Of a stretch of DNA of 41,296 nt, positions 26,502 through 35,521 are shown piece by piece (the stretch's first letter is position 1; every line of letters starts with the position of its first letter). A program made the position numbers and the translations under genes. Below the pieces are notes generated by a model that was given only the letters and a program-made list of their open reading frames with translations, was not told the origin of the DNA and searched no databases. Source of the DNA: Planctomycetota bacterium. GTDB taxonomy: Bacteria; Planctomycetota; UBA1135; UBA2386. The stretch spans positions 1 through 41,296 of the forward strand of contig JADLHO010000212.1 in assembly GCA_020848735.1 (NCBI GenBank), written 5' to 3'.

Positions 26502-29060
26502 ATGAGGAACTGCATCGCCATCGCCTCCGCCGTCGCCCTGAGCTCCGCCATGCCCGTCGCCCAGGACGGCCTCGTGGCGAGCCCCGGCAATCTGCTCGTG
26601 AACGGCAGCGGGGAGAGCGGCGAGGCGCCGCGCGGGGGCGAGGCACCGATCCCCGGCTGGGAGACGCTGGCCGGGGCCTTCCGCGTGCAGCGCGGGCCGT
26701 GGTCGAAGCTCGACGCGTTCGAGGGCGGGGCCTTCCTGCGGCCGAGCGCCGGTGAGTTCGCCGAACTCGCGCAGACGGTGGCGCTCGGCACGCCGCGGCC
26801 GACCACGCTGCTGCTCCGGGCCTGGACCTGCACCCTGCGCAGCAAGGACCGCGCGGCGCTGCGCCTCGAAGTCCTCGACGCGACGGGCCAGGTCCTCGCC
26901 GAGGCGGCGAGCGTCGAACGCGGGAGTCCGGACTGGCGGCTCGTCGAGCTCCCGCTCACGGTGCCCGCCGCGGCCACCGCGGCCCGCGTGACGCTGCGCG
27001 GCGTGCGCCACGACGGCGAGTTCGCCGACGCGTGCTTCGACGCCGTCGCCCTGGAGGACTTCGGCACCGGCCTGCCCCAGGGCTTCGCCGGCCTGCCCCG
27101 CGAGCGCTTGCTCGCGCTGCTCGACGAGCCCGGCCGCGATGCGCGCCGCGCCGCGCAGCGCGCGCTCGCCGTCGACGCCCGCAGCGCGAGCGTCCTGCTC
27201 GAGCGCTGGCGGAAGGCGACGGACCCGGCGTCCCGCCGCGAGCTCGGCAGCGCCCTGATCCTCGGCGGGCGCGAGCTCGGTGCGGAGCCGTTCACGGCCT
27301 TGCTCGCGAGCGCCGAACGCGCCGACCGCGAAGCGGCACTCGAGCTGCTCGCGGGCGTGGGTTTCGACGCGACGCGCTCGCTCGTGCCCCTGCTCGAGGC
27401 CGGCGAATCCGCGGCGACGCGTCGCGCCGCGGTCGAAGCCCTCGTGCGCCGACCGAAGCCCGAGGCCCTGCGGGCGTTGACCAGGCTCGGCAAGGCCGAC
27501 CCCGCGTTCATCGCCCTCGTGCTCGACGTGATCCGCGGCGCGCGCCCGCCGCTCGAACCGCTCTGGTCGGCGCTGCTCGCGCCGCAGCTCGACGGCGACG
27601 CGGATCCGGCGCGTCGCCGCGATGCGATGCGCATCCTCGGCGAACGCGGCGACCCGCGCTTCCTCGCGCCCTTCCTCGCGCTCGTGAGGCGTGAGTCGGA
27701 CCCCGATGTGCTCGCCCAGTGGTTCCGCTGGGCCGCCGCGATCGACGCCGACAAGGCGGCGGCGGTGATCTTCCCGCTCGTGGAGACCGGCGCGCCCGCC
27801 GCCGCGCGGGCGCTGCTCGCCGCCGCCGGCGCTTTGCACGGCAGAGCAGCGCTGGGCTGGGCACGCGGCGCGAGTCGCGAGGACCGCGACGCGAACCTGC
27901 GCCGCGCCGCGCTCCGCATCCTCATGACGAGCGCCGAGGCGGCGGACCGGGCGCTGCTGCGCACGGCGGTCGACGACGAGGATCCGCTCGTGGCGCTCGA
28001 GGCCGTCGAGGCGCTGTCCGCCGCTCCGGATCCGCAGGCGCGCGCCGGCTTCGAGCGCCTGATCGAGAAGGCCCACGGCCTCGTGGCGGCGGCCGCGCTG
28101 CGCGGCCTCGTCGCGCACGACGCCGACCGCGCGCGGGCGCTCACCCGTCTGATCGACACGCTCCGCGCCGCGGCACCGTTCGAGCTGCGCGTCGCCGCGC
28201 TCGAACTGCTGCGCGCCGAGGAGGTGGTCGCCGCGCGCGAGCTGGTCGCGGCGGTCGCGGCCGAGCCCGTCTGGCAGCTCCGCGCCGCCGCCTACCGCGC
28301 GCTCGCGCGCGGCCGGGACCGCGCGTGTCTCGAGGTGCTGATCGCGCGCCTGCCGGCGGAGCGCGGGGCCGGCTTCGCCTTCCTCCGCGAGGCCCTCCAC
28401 GAGCTGACGGGCTTCGACCACGGCGACGACGCGGCGGTCTGGACGCGCTGGTGGGAGCTCGTCGGCAAGGAGTTCCGGATCCCGGCCGCGACGCCGCGCG
28501 CGCGCGCCGCGGCGCGCGGCGCCGGCGCGACGAGCACCGGTTACTGGGGGATCCCGTTGCGCGGCGACCACTTCGTGTTCGTCGTCGATCTCTCGGGCAG
28601 CATGCGCGCGGAGCTCGAGGGCAAGACGCGCCTCGACCTCGCCAAGGAGCGGCTCATCGCGACGCTCGAACAGCTCGGCGCGGGCCGTCGCTTCGCGATC
28701 GTCGCGTTCGGCACCGCGCTCGAGCTCTTCGACGCGGAGCTCGTCCCCGCCGACGCGGAGCACGTGGCGAAGGCGCGCGCCTGGGTCGAGCGCCTCGCGA
28801 TCCGCGGCGCGACGAACCTCTACGACAGCCTCGAGCGCGCGCTGCAGTTCGAAGGCGCCGAGACGATCTTCCTGCTGACCGATGGGGGCCCCACGGCCGG
28901 CAAGCTGATCGACATGGACGAGATCCGCCGCGCGATCCGCCTGCAGAACCGCGAGCGGCTCGTGCGGATCAACACGATCCAGATCGGCGGCGGCACGCGC
29001 GAACGCAGCTTCCTCGCGGGGCTCGCCGAGGAGAACCACGGCGAGACGCGGCGGAACTGA
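26502..29060 (+). CDS. Secreted HEAT-repeat protein with C-terminal VWA domain
   Basis: An 852-residue exported protein. A signal peptide (about 1-21, ending MPVAQ) is followed by a jelly-roll-like region (about 28-185) opening LLVNGSGESG...PIPGWETL, as in carbohydrate-binding-type modules. A long array of HEAT-like helical repeats follows (about 195-660; many ARxxALxAL-type motifs). A VWA domain begins about residue 690 with the intact metal site DLSGS (696-700), the RGATNLYD loop and LLTDGGPT. Such proteins are common in Planctomycetota; the ligand is unknown. ATG is preceded by GAGGGAC. It stands alone with a 90-base leader and faces the EF-hand gene at its 3' end. Confidence 0.82.
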   Translation: MRNCIAIASAVALSSAMPVAQDGLVASPGNLLVNGSGESGEAPRGGEAPIPGWETLAGAFRVQRGPWSKLDAFEGGAFLRPSAGEFAELAQTVALGTPRPTTLLLRAWTCTLRSKDRAALRLEVLDATGQVLAEAASVERGSPDWRLVELPLTVPAAATAARVTLRGVRHDGEFADACFDAVALEDFGTGLPQGFAGLPRERLLALLDEPGRDARRAAQRALAVDARSASVLLERWRKATDPASRRELGSALILGGRELGAEPFTALLASAERADREAALELLAGVGFDATRSLVPLLEAGESAATRRAAVEALVRRPKPEALRALTRLGKADPAFIALVLDVIRGARPPLEPLWSALLAPQLDGDADPARRRDAMRILGERGDPRFLAPFLALVRRESDPDVLAQWFRWAAAIDADKAAAVIFPLVETGAPAAARALLAAAGALHGRAALGWARGASREDRDANLRRAALRILMTSAEAADRALLRTAVDDEDPLVALEAVEALSAAPDPQARAGFERLIEKAHGLVAAAALRGLVAHDADRARALTRLIDTLRAAAPFELRVAALELLRAEEVVAARELVAAVAAEPVWQLRAAAYRALARGRDRACLEVLIARLPAERGAGFAFLREALHELTGFDHGDDAAVWTRWWELVGKEFRIPAATPRARAAARGAGATSTGYWGIPLRGDHFVFVVDLSGSMRAELEGKTRLDLAKERLIATLEQLGAGRRFAIVAFGTALELFDAELVPADAEHVAKARAWVERLAIRGATNLYDSLERALQFEGAETIFLLTDGGPTAGKLIDMDEIRRAIRLQNRERLVRINTIQIGGGTRERSFLAGLAEENHGETRRN

Positions 29061-29091
29061 GAGCCCGGGAGGGAAACCACCGCACGGGCTC
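29061..29091 (+). terminator. Hairpin after the VWA gene
   Basis: GAGCCCG directly after the stop codon pairs with CGGGCTC at 29085-29091, a 7-bp GC stem with a 17-base loop. There is no U-run; it is a possible factor-assisted terminator between convergent genes. Confidence 0.35.
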
Positions 29092-29194
29092 CCCGATGCT
29101 TGCCGGTGGCCGCATCCGCGGCCGCGCCGAGGTCGAGAGACCGACGGTCCCTCCACTTCGGAGCGCCGCGTGCGCGGGCCTCACGGCGTCGGCG

Positions 29195-30169
29195 TCACTT
29201 CGTCGGCCTGGTCTTGGCGCCGCTCGCCGCCTTGCCGTGGCCCGTCGCGCCGGCATTGCCGTTGGCCGCGCCCTTGCCGCCGGCCGTGCCGGGGCCGTTG
29301 CCCTGGCCGTGCGCACCCGGCTTCGGCTTGCCGCCGCGCGGGGCTCCGCTTCCGCCGTCCTTGCCCTTCTCGGTGCCGGCCGGCTTCGGCGCGGGCTGGC
29401 CGGTTTTCGCGGCCGGCTTGCCATTGGGCTTCGCGCCGGGCTTGCCGTTCGGCTTCGTGCCCGGCTTCACGCCCGGCTTCGTGCCGGCTTCCGGAACGGG
29501 CTGCGCCTTGGGTGCCTCGGCGACATCGGTCTCACCCGGCTCGTGCGAGGGGTCCTTCGGCTTGCCGCGCGGCCGTGCGCGCTCGACGGCGTCGACTTCG
29601 CCGTCGTCGTTCGCGTCGATCGCGTCCTTCCGCTCCTCGCGCTGGGCCTTCCGCTCCGCGGCCATCGCCTCGAGCCTGGCGTGCACCGACTTCATGAGCG
29701 TCTCCTTCTCGGCGGGGTTCAACTTGCCGTCCCCGTCCGTGTCCGCGGCGAAGCGCAGCTCCTCGGCGAGCTTGGGGTGCTCCGCGAAGAACTCACGCAT
29801 CGCCTCGCGGCGGCGCTGATGCTCCTTGTCCGTCGGCGTGCCCGCGTCCGGGGTCTTCCGACGCGCGGCGGTCTCGCCGTGCGGGGCGGGCTGCGCATCC
29901 CGGCCGGCTTCACCGTGCTCGGACTGGCCCGGCGCGGGCTTGCCTTCGCCCGGCTTGCCTTCGCCCGGCCGACCTTCGGCTGGCCTACCCTGAGCCGGCT
30001 TGCCCGGCGTCGGCTTCGCCTGGGCCGAGGGCGTCGCGTGCGGCTGCTGGGCGCGCGGGCGCTCGGTCGTCGCGGGCTTGCCGCCCTGACCCGTGCCCGG
30101 CTGCTGGGCCGTGCCCGGAACCGTGAACGCGGCCAACACGAGTGCCGCGAGCGTCGACTTGAACATCAT
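29195..30169 (-). CDS. Exported low-complexity EF-hand protein
   Basis: A 324-residue secreted protein. A signal peptide (1-21, ending PGTAQ) precedes a Pro/Gly/Lys-rich arm with repeats such as GRPGEGKPGEGKP. A central helical part (115-200) has two EF-hands, D143-D145-D147...E154 (DTDGDGKLNPAE) and D185-N187-D189...E196 (DANDDGEVDAVE), both with the calcium-ligand positions intact. A second repeat arm follows (PGTKPNGKPGAKPNGKP, then Gly/Asn/Ala-rich). Charge is strongly positive in the arms. It may be an extracellular matrix or cell-surface protein; no enzyme fold is visible. AGGAG eight bases before ATG decides the start. Confidence 0.8.
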   Translation of the reverse strand: MMFKSTLAALVLAAFTVPGTAQQPGTGQGGKPATTERPRAQQPHATPSAQAKPTPGKPAQGRPAEGRPGEGKPGEGKPAPGQSEHGEAGRDAQPAPHGETAARRKTPDAGTPTDKEHQRRREAMREFFAEHPKLAEELRFAADTDGDGKLNPAEKETLMKSVHARLEAMAAERKAQREERKDAIDANDDGEVDAVERARPRGKPKDPSHEPGETDVAEAPKAQPVPEAGTKPGVKPGTKPNGKPGAKPNGKPAAKTGQPAPKPAGTEKGKDGGSGAPRGGKPKPGAHGQGNGPGTAGGKGAANGNAGATGHGKAASGAKTRPTK

Positions 30170-30194
30170 TCCCAACTCTCCTTTGCCTGAGTGC

Positions 30195-30235
30195 GTCCCG
30201 AGTGGCGGGACCTCGCGAGCATCGGCCGATCGGCC
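30195..30235. promoter_or_regulatory. Three consecutive dyads upstream of the EF-hand gene
   Basis: GTCCCG-N5-CGGGAC (30195-30211), CTCGCGAG (30212-30219) and the perfect 12-base palindrome GGCCGATCGGCC (30224-30235) follow one another. They could be a terminator of the gene upstream, operators for the EF-hand gene, or both. Confidence 0.35.
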
Positions 30236-30296
30236 CGCTGGCAGCGAGCGGAGGAGACCCTGCCGTCCTGGAACGGGACGCGGCGAGCGCCGGTCC

Positions 30297-32345
30297 TCAG
30301 CCGTCGCTCGTCACGAAGAGGTTGCGGAAGCTCACCGCGCCCTCGTGCGAGGCGGCGAAGAGTCCGAGGCGCGGCGTCGCCGCGCGCGAGGCGAGCGTGA
30401 GCTCGATGCCGTCGGCGCCGGGAGTCGTGAGCACGACGCGTTCGCCGTCGAAGCGCAGCTCGAGCCGCGTGAAGCCCGCCTCACCCGGCGGCATCGCGGC
30501 GCCGAGCGCCTCGCCGAAGAGCGTCCAGTTGCCCGCGAAGTAGCGGTGGACGCGCACGACGGCGCGGTCCGCCCGTCGCTCGACGACCGCAAAGGCGCAG
30601 TCGTGCGCGCTGCGCACGTCGAACGCGAGCCCGCCGCGCGCACCCTGTTCGGGCGGCAGCACCACGTCGACGCGCACGAGTCCGCGCTTCGGTGGGGACG
30701 TCTTGCCGACGAAGACCGTCTCGTCGCCGGCCGGCGCGGGTGCGTGCACCAGACTCGGGGTGAGCGTCCAGCCGGCGGTGCCGAAGAGCACCTCGCCACC
30801 GTCGAGCACGCGGAGCACGTCGCAGGGCTCGGCCGCGGGCAGGGGCTGCGGCGGCGGCGGGGCGAGCTTCGCGAGCAGCTCGGCGTGCAGCGCGGCACCG
30901 GCACCGGGTTCGACCCGCGCGGCGTCGCGCACGACCAGCAGGGCCGCGCGCGGGAGCTCGCGTTCGAGGTACTGCCGGGCGAGGGCGACGCGGCGCTCGG
31001 CGAGCTTCACGCGCGTCTCCGCGGCCTGCTTCGCGAGCGGGTCGTGGACCTCGATCGCCTGGCGGAGGCGCGTCGCCAGCGCCGTGCGCTCCGCATCGTC
31101 GGCGAGCTCCGCGAGGCGCGGGAAGGCCGCGTGCAGCTCGACGAGGCGTGCCTCGAGCGCCGCCTTCTCGACCGGCGCCTCGAGCAGGGCGCGCAGCTCG
31201 GCCGCCAGGGGCTCACTCGCGTCGGCCGGCTTCGCGGCACCCGTGCCCGCGGCGTCGTCGGGATCGAGCGCCGGCTCCGGCGCCGGGGTCTCGATGAGCA
31301 GGCGTCGGAACGCGACGGGCTCGAGGTTCGGACTGTTGCCGGTGACGAAGAAGCCGACGCCGCCATGCGGCACCGTCGGACAGCTGACGCGCAGGTTCGA
31401 TCCGGTGCCGAGCCCGGCGACCACGTCCTTGCCGCGGATCGTGACGTGGAGCCGCTGCCAGCCCGCGCGCTGCTGCGGCGTCAGGTCGAAGGCGACGCGC
31501 GCGAGCTCGATCGCCTGGGACCCGACGATGCGGTGCACGGAGAGGTTCGAGTACCGCGGCGCTCCCGGGTCCGTCTGGTGCAGCAACTCGACGATGTAGT
31601 AGTCCGTCGCGTCGACGCCGCCGAAGACGAGCGCGCCCGAGCCGTCGACGTCGCCGATCAGGATGTCGACCGAGAGACGGTGATCGGCGTGCGTCGGCGC
31701 CGAGGCGACGAGATAGACCGTCGAGCCGCCTTCGAGGCGGGGGCTGCGCACCTCGGTCGGACGGAGGTCCCATTTGCCGCGCACGAACTTCCCCTGCAAG
31801 GCCGCGAGGCGGTCGCCTTCGGCGGCGGTGTTCCGCTCGCGCTCGGGCGTGGGCTTCGGCGTCGCGCCGGCGCGCGGCGCGCTCTTGGTCGCGAGCTGTT
31901 TCTGCGCATAGCCGAGCACCTCCTGCGCGGCGGCGGGGTCGGCGGCGACGGCCGCTTCGAGCACGTCGACGGCGCGCAGCACCAGCTTGCGGCGCAGATA
32001 GGCGCGACCGAGTTCGAGCAGGTCCTTGCCGTCCGCGCGACGCAGCTCCAGGCGTTGGGACCAGAGCGGGTCGATGCGCGCGCGGAGCGCCGCGGCCTGC
32101 GCACCGAGCGCCTCGCGGCGCGCGACGTCCTCGAGCGCGGCGATCGCGGTCTCCGCGCGCGCGAGCAACACGAGTGCGGGATCGCGTGCGGCGCCCTGGA
32201 AGCGTCGATCGGCTTCGAGCAACAAGGCACCGGGTTCGCCGGGTTCCTGCGGGGCTTGCCGCGTGGCCGCCGTCGCCGTCGACGCGCCGCTCGCCCCGAG
32301 CAGGACGACGAGGGCCGCGGGCAGGGAGCGCGGGAGGAGGAGCAT
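30297..32345 (-). CDS. Secreted protein with two lectin-fold-like domains
   Basis: A 682-residue exported protein with a signal peptide (1-27, hydrophobic core LPAALVVLLGASG). A helical, TPR-like region (about 35-150: LLLEADRRFQG, LLELGRAYLRRKLVLRAVDVLEAA) precedes a beta-rich domain (about 180-345: VDGSGALVFGGVDATDYYIVELL, GNSPNLEPVAFRRLLI). A second helical region is followed by another beta-rich domain (about 520-682: GGLAFDVRSAHDCAFAVV, FRNLFV). Both beta domains have the feel of concanavalin-like 3-keto-disaccharide-hydrolase/LamG folds, without a catalytic signature I can name. The start MLLLPRSLP is chosen for the signal peptide. Confidence 0.7.
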   Translation of the reverse strand: MLLLPRSLPAALVVLLGASGASTATAATRQAPQEPGEPGALLLEADRRFQGAARDPALVLLARAETAIAALEDVARREALGAQAAALRARIDPLWSQRLELRRADGKDLLELGRAYLRRKLVLRAVDVLEAAVAADPAAAQEVLGYAQKQLATKSAPRAGATPKPTPERERNTAAEGDRLAALQGKFVRGKWDLRPTEVRSPRLEGGSTVYLVASAPTHADHRLSVDILIGDVDGSGALVFGGVDATDYYIVELLHQTDPGAPRYSNLSVHRIVGSQAIELARVAFDLTPQQRAGWQRLHVTIRGKDVVAGLGTGSNLRVSCPTVPHGGVGFFVTGNSPNLEPVAFRRLLIETPAPEPALDPDDAAGTGAAKPADASEPLAAELRALLEAPVEKAALEARLVELHAAFPRLAELADDAERTALATRLRQAIEVHDPLAKQAAETRVKLAERRVALARQYLERELPRAALLVVRDAARVEPGAGAALHAELLAKLAPPPPQPLPAAEPCDVLRVLDGGEVLFGTAGWTLTPSLVHAPAPAGDETVFVGKTSPPKRGLVRVDVVLPPEQGARGGLAFDVRSAHDCAFAVVERRADRAVVRVHRYFAGNWTLFGEALGAAMPPGEAGFTRLELRFDGERVVLTTPGADGIELTLASRAATPRLGLFAASHEGAVSFRNLFVTSDG

Positions 32346-32351
32346 GGGCGC

Positions 32352-32357
32352 AGGATA
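32352..32357 (-). promoter_or_regulatory. Possible -10 box right before the lectin-fold gene
   Basis: TATCCT on the minus strand ends six bases before the ATG. If used, transcription would start at or next to the start codon, giving a leaderless mRNA. No good -35 is visible. Confidence 0.25.
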
Positions 32358-32391
32358 GATCGGCCCGCGCTCTCGGTCGCGCGCCACGCTC

Positions 32392-32400
32392 GCTATCGTC
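32392..32400 (+). promoter_or_regulatory. Possible -10 region upstream of glnS
   Basis: gctatcgtc, identical to the nonamer upstream of the protein kinase gene, contains TATCGT and lies 47 bases before the glnS ATG. Confidence 0.25.
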
Positions 32401-32446
32401 CCTGCCCCGACGGTCCGCCGTCGCGCGGTCTCGACCCTGCACCCGC

Positions 32447-34156
32447 ATGTCCCACCTCGAACCCAAGGAACACCTGGACTTCATCCGCCAGGCGGTCCAG
32501 CGCGATCGCGACGCCGGCAAACACGGCGGCCGCGTCCATCTGCGCTTCCCCCCCGAGCCGAACGGCTACCTGCATGTCGGCCACGCGAAGTCGATCTGCC
32601 TCAACTTCGGGATCGCGCAGCAGTTCGGCGGCAAGTGCAACCTGCGCTTCGACGACACCAACCCGCTCGCGGAGGAGCAGGAGTACGTCGACGCGATCAT
32701 GGACGACATCCGCTGGCTCGGCTTCCAGTGGGACGAGCTCCACTTCGCGTCCGATTGGTTCGAGCGGCTCTGGTCCGATTGCACGCGGCTCGTCGCCGCC
32801 GGCAAGGCCTACGTCGATCAGCTCGATCCGAAGCGTCTCCGCGAGCTGCGCGGGGATTGGTTCCAGCCCGGCGCCGACAGCCCGTACCGCGATCGGCCGG
32901 TCGCGGAGAACCTCGCGTTGCTCGAGCGCATCCGCGCCGGCGAGTTCGCGGACGGCGAGTACGTGATCCGGGCGCGCATCGACATGGCGCACCCGAACCT
33001 GAACCTCCGCGATCCCGCGATGTACCGCATCCGGCATGCGCACCATCACCGTACGGGTGATCGCTGGTGCGTCTATCCGATGTACGACTGGGCGCACGGG
33101 CAGAACGACAGCTACGAGGGCATCACGCACTCGATCTGCACGCTCGAGTTCGAGGATCACCGTCCGCTCTACGAGTGGTTCATCCAGAACCTCGGGATCC
33201 ACGCGCCGCAGCAGATCGAGTTCGCGCGCCTCAACCTGACCTACACCGTGCTCAGCAAGCGCAAGCTGCTGCAGCTCGTGAAGGAGAAGCTCGTCGACGG
33301 CTGGGACGACCCCCGCATGCCCACGCTGCGCGGGATGCGGCGCCGCGGCTTCACGCCGCAGGCGTTGCGGGCGTTCTGCGAGCACATCGGGATCAGCAAG
33401 TTCAACTCGGTGCACGAGATCGAGCTGCTCGAGCACTTCCTGCGCGAGGACCTCAACCGCGTCTGCCCGCGCCGGATGGCGGTGATCGATCCGATCGAAC
33501 TCGTCATCACCGACTGGCCCGCGGGCGTGGTCGACCTCGTCGACGCGCTCAACAACCCCGAGGACCAGACGGCGGGCACGCGCAAGGTGCCCTTCACCGG
33601 GCGACTCTGGGTGGAGCGCGACGACTTCCGCGACCCGGCACCGAAGAAGTGGTTCCGCCTCGCGATCGGTCAGGAGGTGCGGCTGCGCTACGGCTACTTC
33701 GTGACCGTGAACGCGGTCGAGCGCGACGCCGAGGGCCGCATCGTCCGACTCCTCGCGACCCATGACCCCAAGACGCGCGGCGGCGATTCGCCGGATGGGC
33801 GCAAGGTGCGCGGCACGATCCACTGGGTCGCACAGCAGCACGCGGTCGACGCCGAGCTGCGGCTCTACGACCGGCTCTTCGCGGTGGCCGATCCCAACGA
33901 CGTGCCGCCGGGCAAGGACTGGAAGGAGTTCCTCGACCCGAACTCGCTCGAGGTCCGGCGCGGCTGCAAGCTCGAAGCCGCCTTGGCAAACGTCGAGCCC
34001 GGTGCGCAGTACCAGTTCGAACGGAGCGGCTACTTCATCGCCGACGCCAAGGACTGCCGTCCCGGCGCTCTCGTCTTCAACCGGACCGTCGCGTTGAAGG
34101 ACTCCTGGGCCAAGCTGGAGAAGAAGCTCGGAGCGGACGCGAGCCGCGACGGCTGA
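32447..34156 (+). CDS. glnS: Glutaminyl-tRNA synthetase
   Basis: Class I synthetase that charges tRNA-Gln directly, 569 residues, close to the bacterial GlnS length. It carries PPEPNGYLHVGHAKS with the HIGH-type HVGH at 43-46, the Gln/Glu recognition segment RFDDTNP, YDWAHGQNDSYEGITHSICTLEFEDHRP and the KMSKS counterpart VLSKR at 268-272. The GRVHLRFPPEPNGYLH start and the C-terminal beta-barrel anticodon-binding region identify GlnS rather than GltX. Its presence means Gln-tRNA need not be made by transamidation. ATG start; the open frame upstream is a shadow of the divergent gene. Confidence 0.95.
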   Translation: MSHLEPKEHLDFIRQAVQRDRDAGKHGGRVHLRFPPEPNGYLHVGHAKSICLNFGIAQQFGGKCNLRFDDTNPLAEEQEYVDAIMDDIRWLGFQWDELHFASDWFERLWSDCTRLVAAGKAYVDQLDPKRLRELRGDWFQPGADSPYRDRPVAENLALLERIRAGEFADGEYVIRARIDMAHPNLNLRDPAMYRIRHAHHHRTGDRWCVYPMYDWAHGQNDSYEGITHSICTLEFEDHRPLYEWFIQNLGIHAPQQIEFARLNLTYTVLSKRKLLQLVKEKLVDGWDDPRMPTLRGMRRRGFTPQALRAFCEHIGISKFNSVHEIELLEHFLREDLNRVCPRRMAVIDPIELVITDWPAGVVDLVDALNNPEDQTAGTRKVPFTGRLWVERDDFRDPAPKKWFRLAIGQEVRLRYGYFVTVNAVERDAEGRIVRLLATHDPKTRGGDSPDGRKVRGTIHWVAQQHAVDAELRLYDRLFAVADPNDVPPGKDWKEFLDPNSLEVRRGCKLEAALANVEPGAQYQFERSGYFIADAKDCRPGALVFNRTVALKDSWAKLEKKLGADASRDG

Positions 34157-34162
34157 GCAGGG

Positions 34163-34223
34163 CCCGTCGAGACGGGACGGAAGGGGTACGGGGGCGGGAG
34201 CCTCGCGATGGGCGTCGGCTCCC
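34163..34223 (+). terminator. Two hairpins after glnS
   Basis: CCCGT-CGAG-ACGGG (34163-34176) and GGGAGCC...GGCTCCC (34196-34202 with 34217-34223, 14-base loop) lie within 70 bases after the glnS stop. Neither has a T-run. They may terminate glnS or structure the leader of the next gene. Confidence 0.3.
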
Positions 34224-34306
34224 TAAGCTGCTGGGCGCCGGTCGCGCGGGCGGTGGGTCCGTGCGGCACCGGTTCGCCTCGTCCCCTGCACTCGGAGCTC
34301 GTCCCC

Positions 34307-35509
34307 ATGCGTTGCCTGCTCATCGCCGCTTCACTCGCGGCCTGCAGTTCCCTCGTCGCCCAGGGTGTCGTGCCGCCCTACGCCCTCGCGACGCTCAATC
34401 CCTTCCCCGGCCTCTCGGCGGGTCCGATCCCCGGCTCCTCGGTCCAGCAGGTGAACTTCATCCACCTGCCGAGTGACCCGCCGAACGTCTTCGTCGCCTC
34501 GTTCACCGTCACCGCGCTGCCGGCGGCGAACGGCGGCGTCGGTGGACTCGACGTGCTGATGGGGCGCTACGACGTCCTCAGCGACACGTTCACGCCCAGC
34601 ACCGAGGCCGCGGCGTTCAACACGAGTGGCACCGAGTTCGGGCTGATGCTCCATCCCTCCGGCCTCCACGCCGTCGTCGATCGTCTCCCGGGACCGCCGA
34701 TCCTCGCGGCGCGACCGAACCTCACGTCGCCGTTCACGGTCATCGGTCCGGTCGCGCCCATCCCGTCGCAGTCGTACTACGACCCGGCCCTCGCGCAGTA
34801 CCGGGGCGTGCCGCAGCTGCTGCACGTGCTCGGCCTCGACATCGCGCGCACGCCGATCGATCTCGCCACCGGTGCGTTGACCGGCCCCTCGGTCGTGATC
34901 GCCACGAACGTGGTGGGCGGGACGGCGAACTCGCCATCCCCGATCGTGGACTCGAACGGGGAGCTCATCGGGCTCTCGCACCACGAGGTCGTCGGCTCCG
35001 ACAACGACCACTTCATGTCGATGGACCTGGATCCGCTCACCCCGGCGATCCGCTTCAACGACACGACGACCTGGACGAACAACGGCGGCTTCATCGGCGG
35101 CAAGTTCTTCGATGCCGAGAACTCGCCCTCGCCCTACCACGTGCTGCAGATCGACAGCTACTGGTGCAGCGGCGGCCGGGCGCCGGTCGGCGGCACGATG
35201 GAGATCCGCGCGTACACCCCTCCGACGAACTCCGGGGCGGTCTACATCAGCTACCTGCTCGTCGGCGCCACGTTCTCGCCGAGCGCGGTCACGATCCCCG
35301 GCGTCCAGGGTGCGCTCGGCATCGGCAACATCATCGTCGGCTTCCAGCTCCCGCAGCACGACAACCGCAACGGGGAGGCGATGATCGCCTTGACGGTGCC
35401 GAACACGCCCGCGCTCTCGGGCACGGTGCTGCCGCTGCAGGCGATCACCGTCGACATCCTCGCGTCGACGCTCGCGCTCGGGAACACCGCGGCGATGAAG
35501 ATCGACTGA
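34307..35509 (+). CDS. Secreted protein of unknown function (beta-rich)
   Basis: A 400-residue exported protein. The hydrophobic N-terminus contains LAAC (C13), which could be a lipobox, but also a signal-peptidase I site after SSLVAQG; I cannot decide. The mature protein is poor in Lys and rich in Pro, Thr, Asn and Gly, with beta-like stretches (NGGVGGLDVLMGRYDVLSD, VILATNVVGGTANSPS-like) and Asp-rich turns. It resembles lineage-specific secreted proteins of high-GC Planctomycetota, but I recognise no domain. GGAG nine bases before ATG supports the start. It converges on topB with a 12-base gap. Confidence 0.65.
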   Translation: MRCLLIAASLAACSSLVAQGVVPPYALATLNPFPGLSAGPIPGSSVQQVNFIHLPSDPPNVFVASFTVTALPAANGGVGGLDVLMGRYDVLSDTFTPSTEAAAFNTSGTEFGLMLHPSGLHAVVDRLPGPPILAARPNLTSPFTVIGPVAPIPSQSYYDPALAQYRGVPQLLHVLGLDIARTPIDLATGALTGPSVVIATNVVGGTANSPSPIVDSNGELIGLSHHEVVGSDNDHFMSMDLDPLTPAIRFNDTTTWTNNGGFIGGKFFDAENSPSPYHVLQIDSYWCSGGRAPVGGTMEIRAYTPPTNSGAVYISYLLVGATFSPSAVTIPGVQGALGIGNIIVGFQLPQHDNRNGEAMIALTVPNTPALSGTVLPLQAITVDILASTLALGNTAAMKID

Positions 35510-35521
35510 AGACCGGCGGGC

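Noticed and set aside
25983..29156. 1057-codon open frame on the minus strand
   Set aside because: Antisense to the YkgJ and HEAT/VWA genes, whose motifs and signal peptide are convincing; the mirror frame is Arg/Glu/Ala-rich without domains.
29415..30000. DNA repeats within the EF-hand gene as a mobile or satellite element
   Set aside because: They are in frame and encode Pro/Gly/Lys repeat arms of an exported protein with a clear start and signal peptide.
30093..32966. 957-codon open frame on the plus strand
   Set aside because: Runs antisense over the lectin-fold gene and then out of frame through glnS; no coherent protein.
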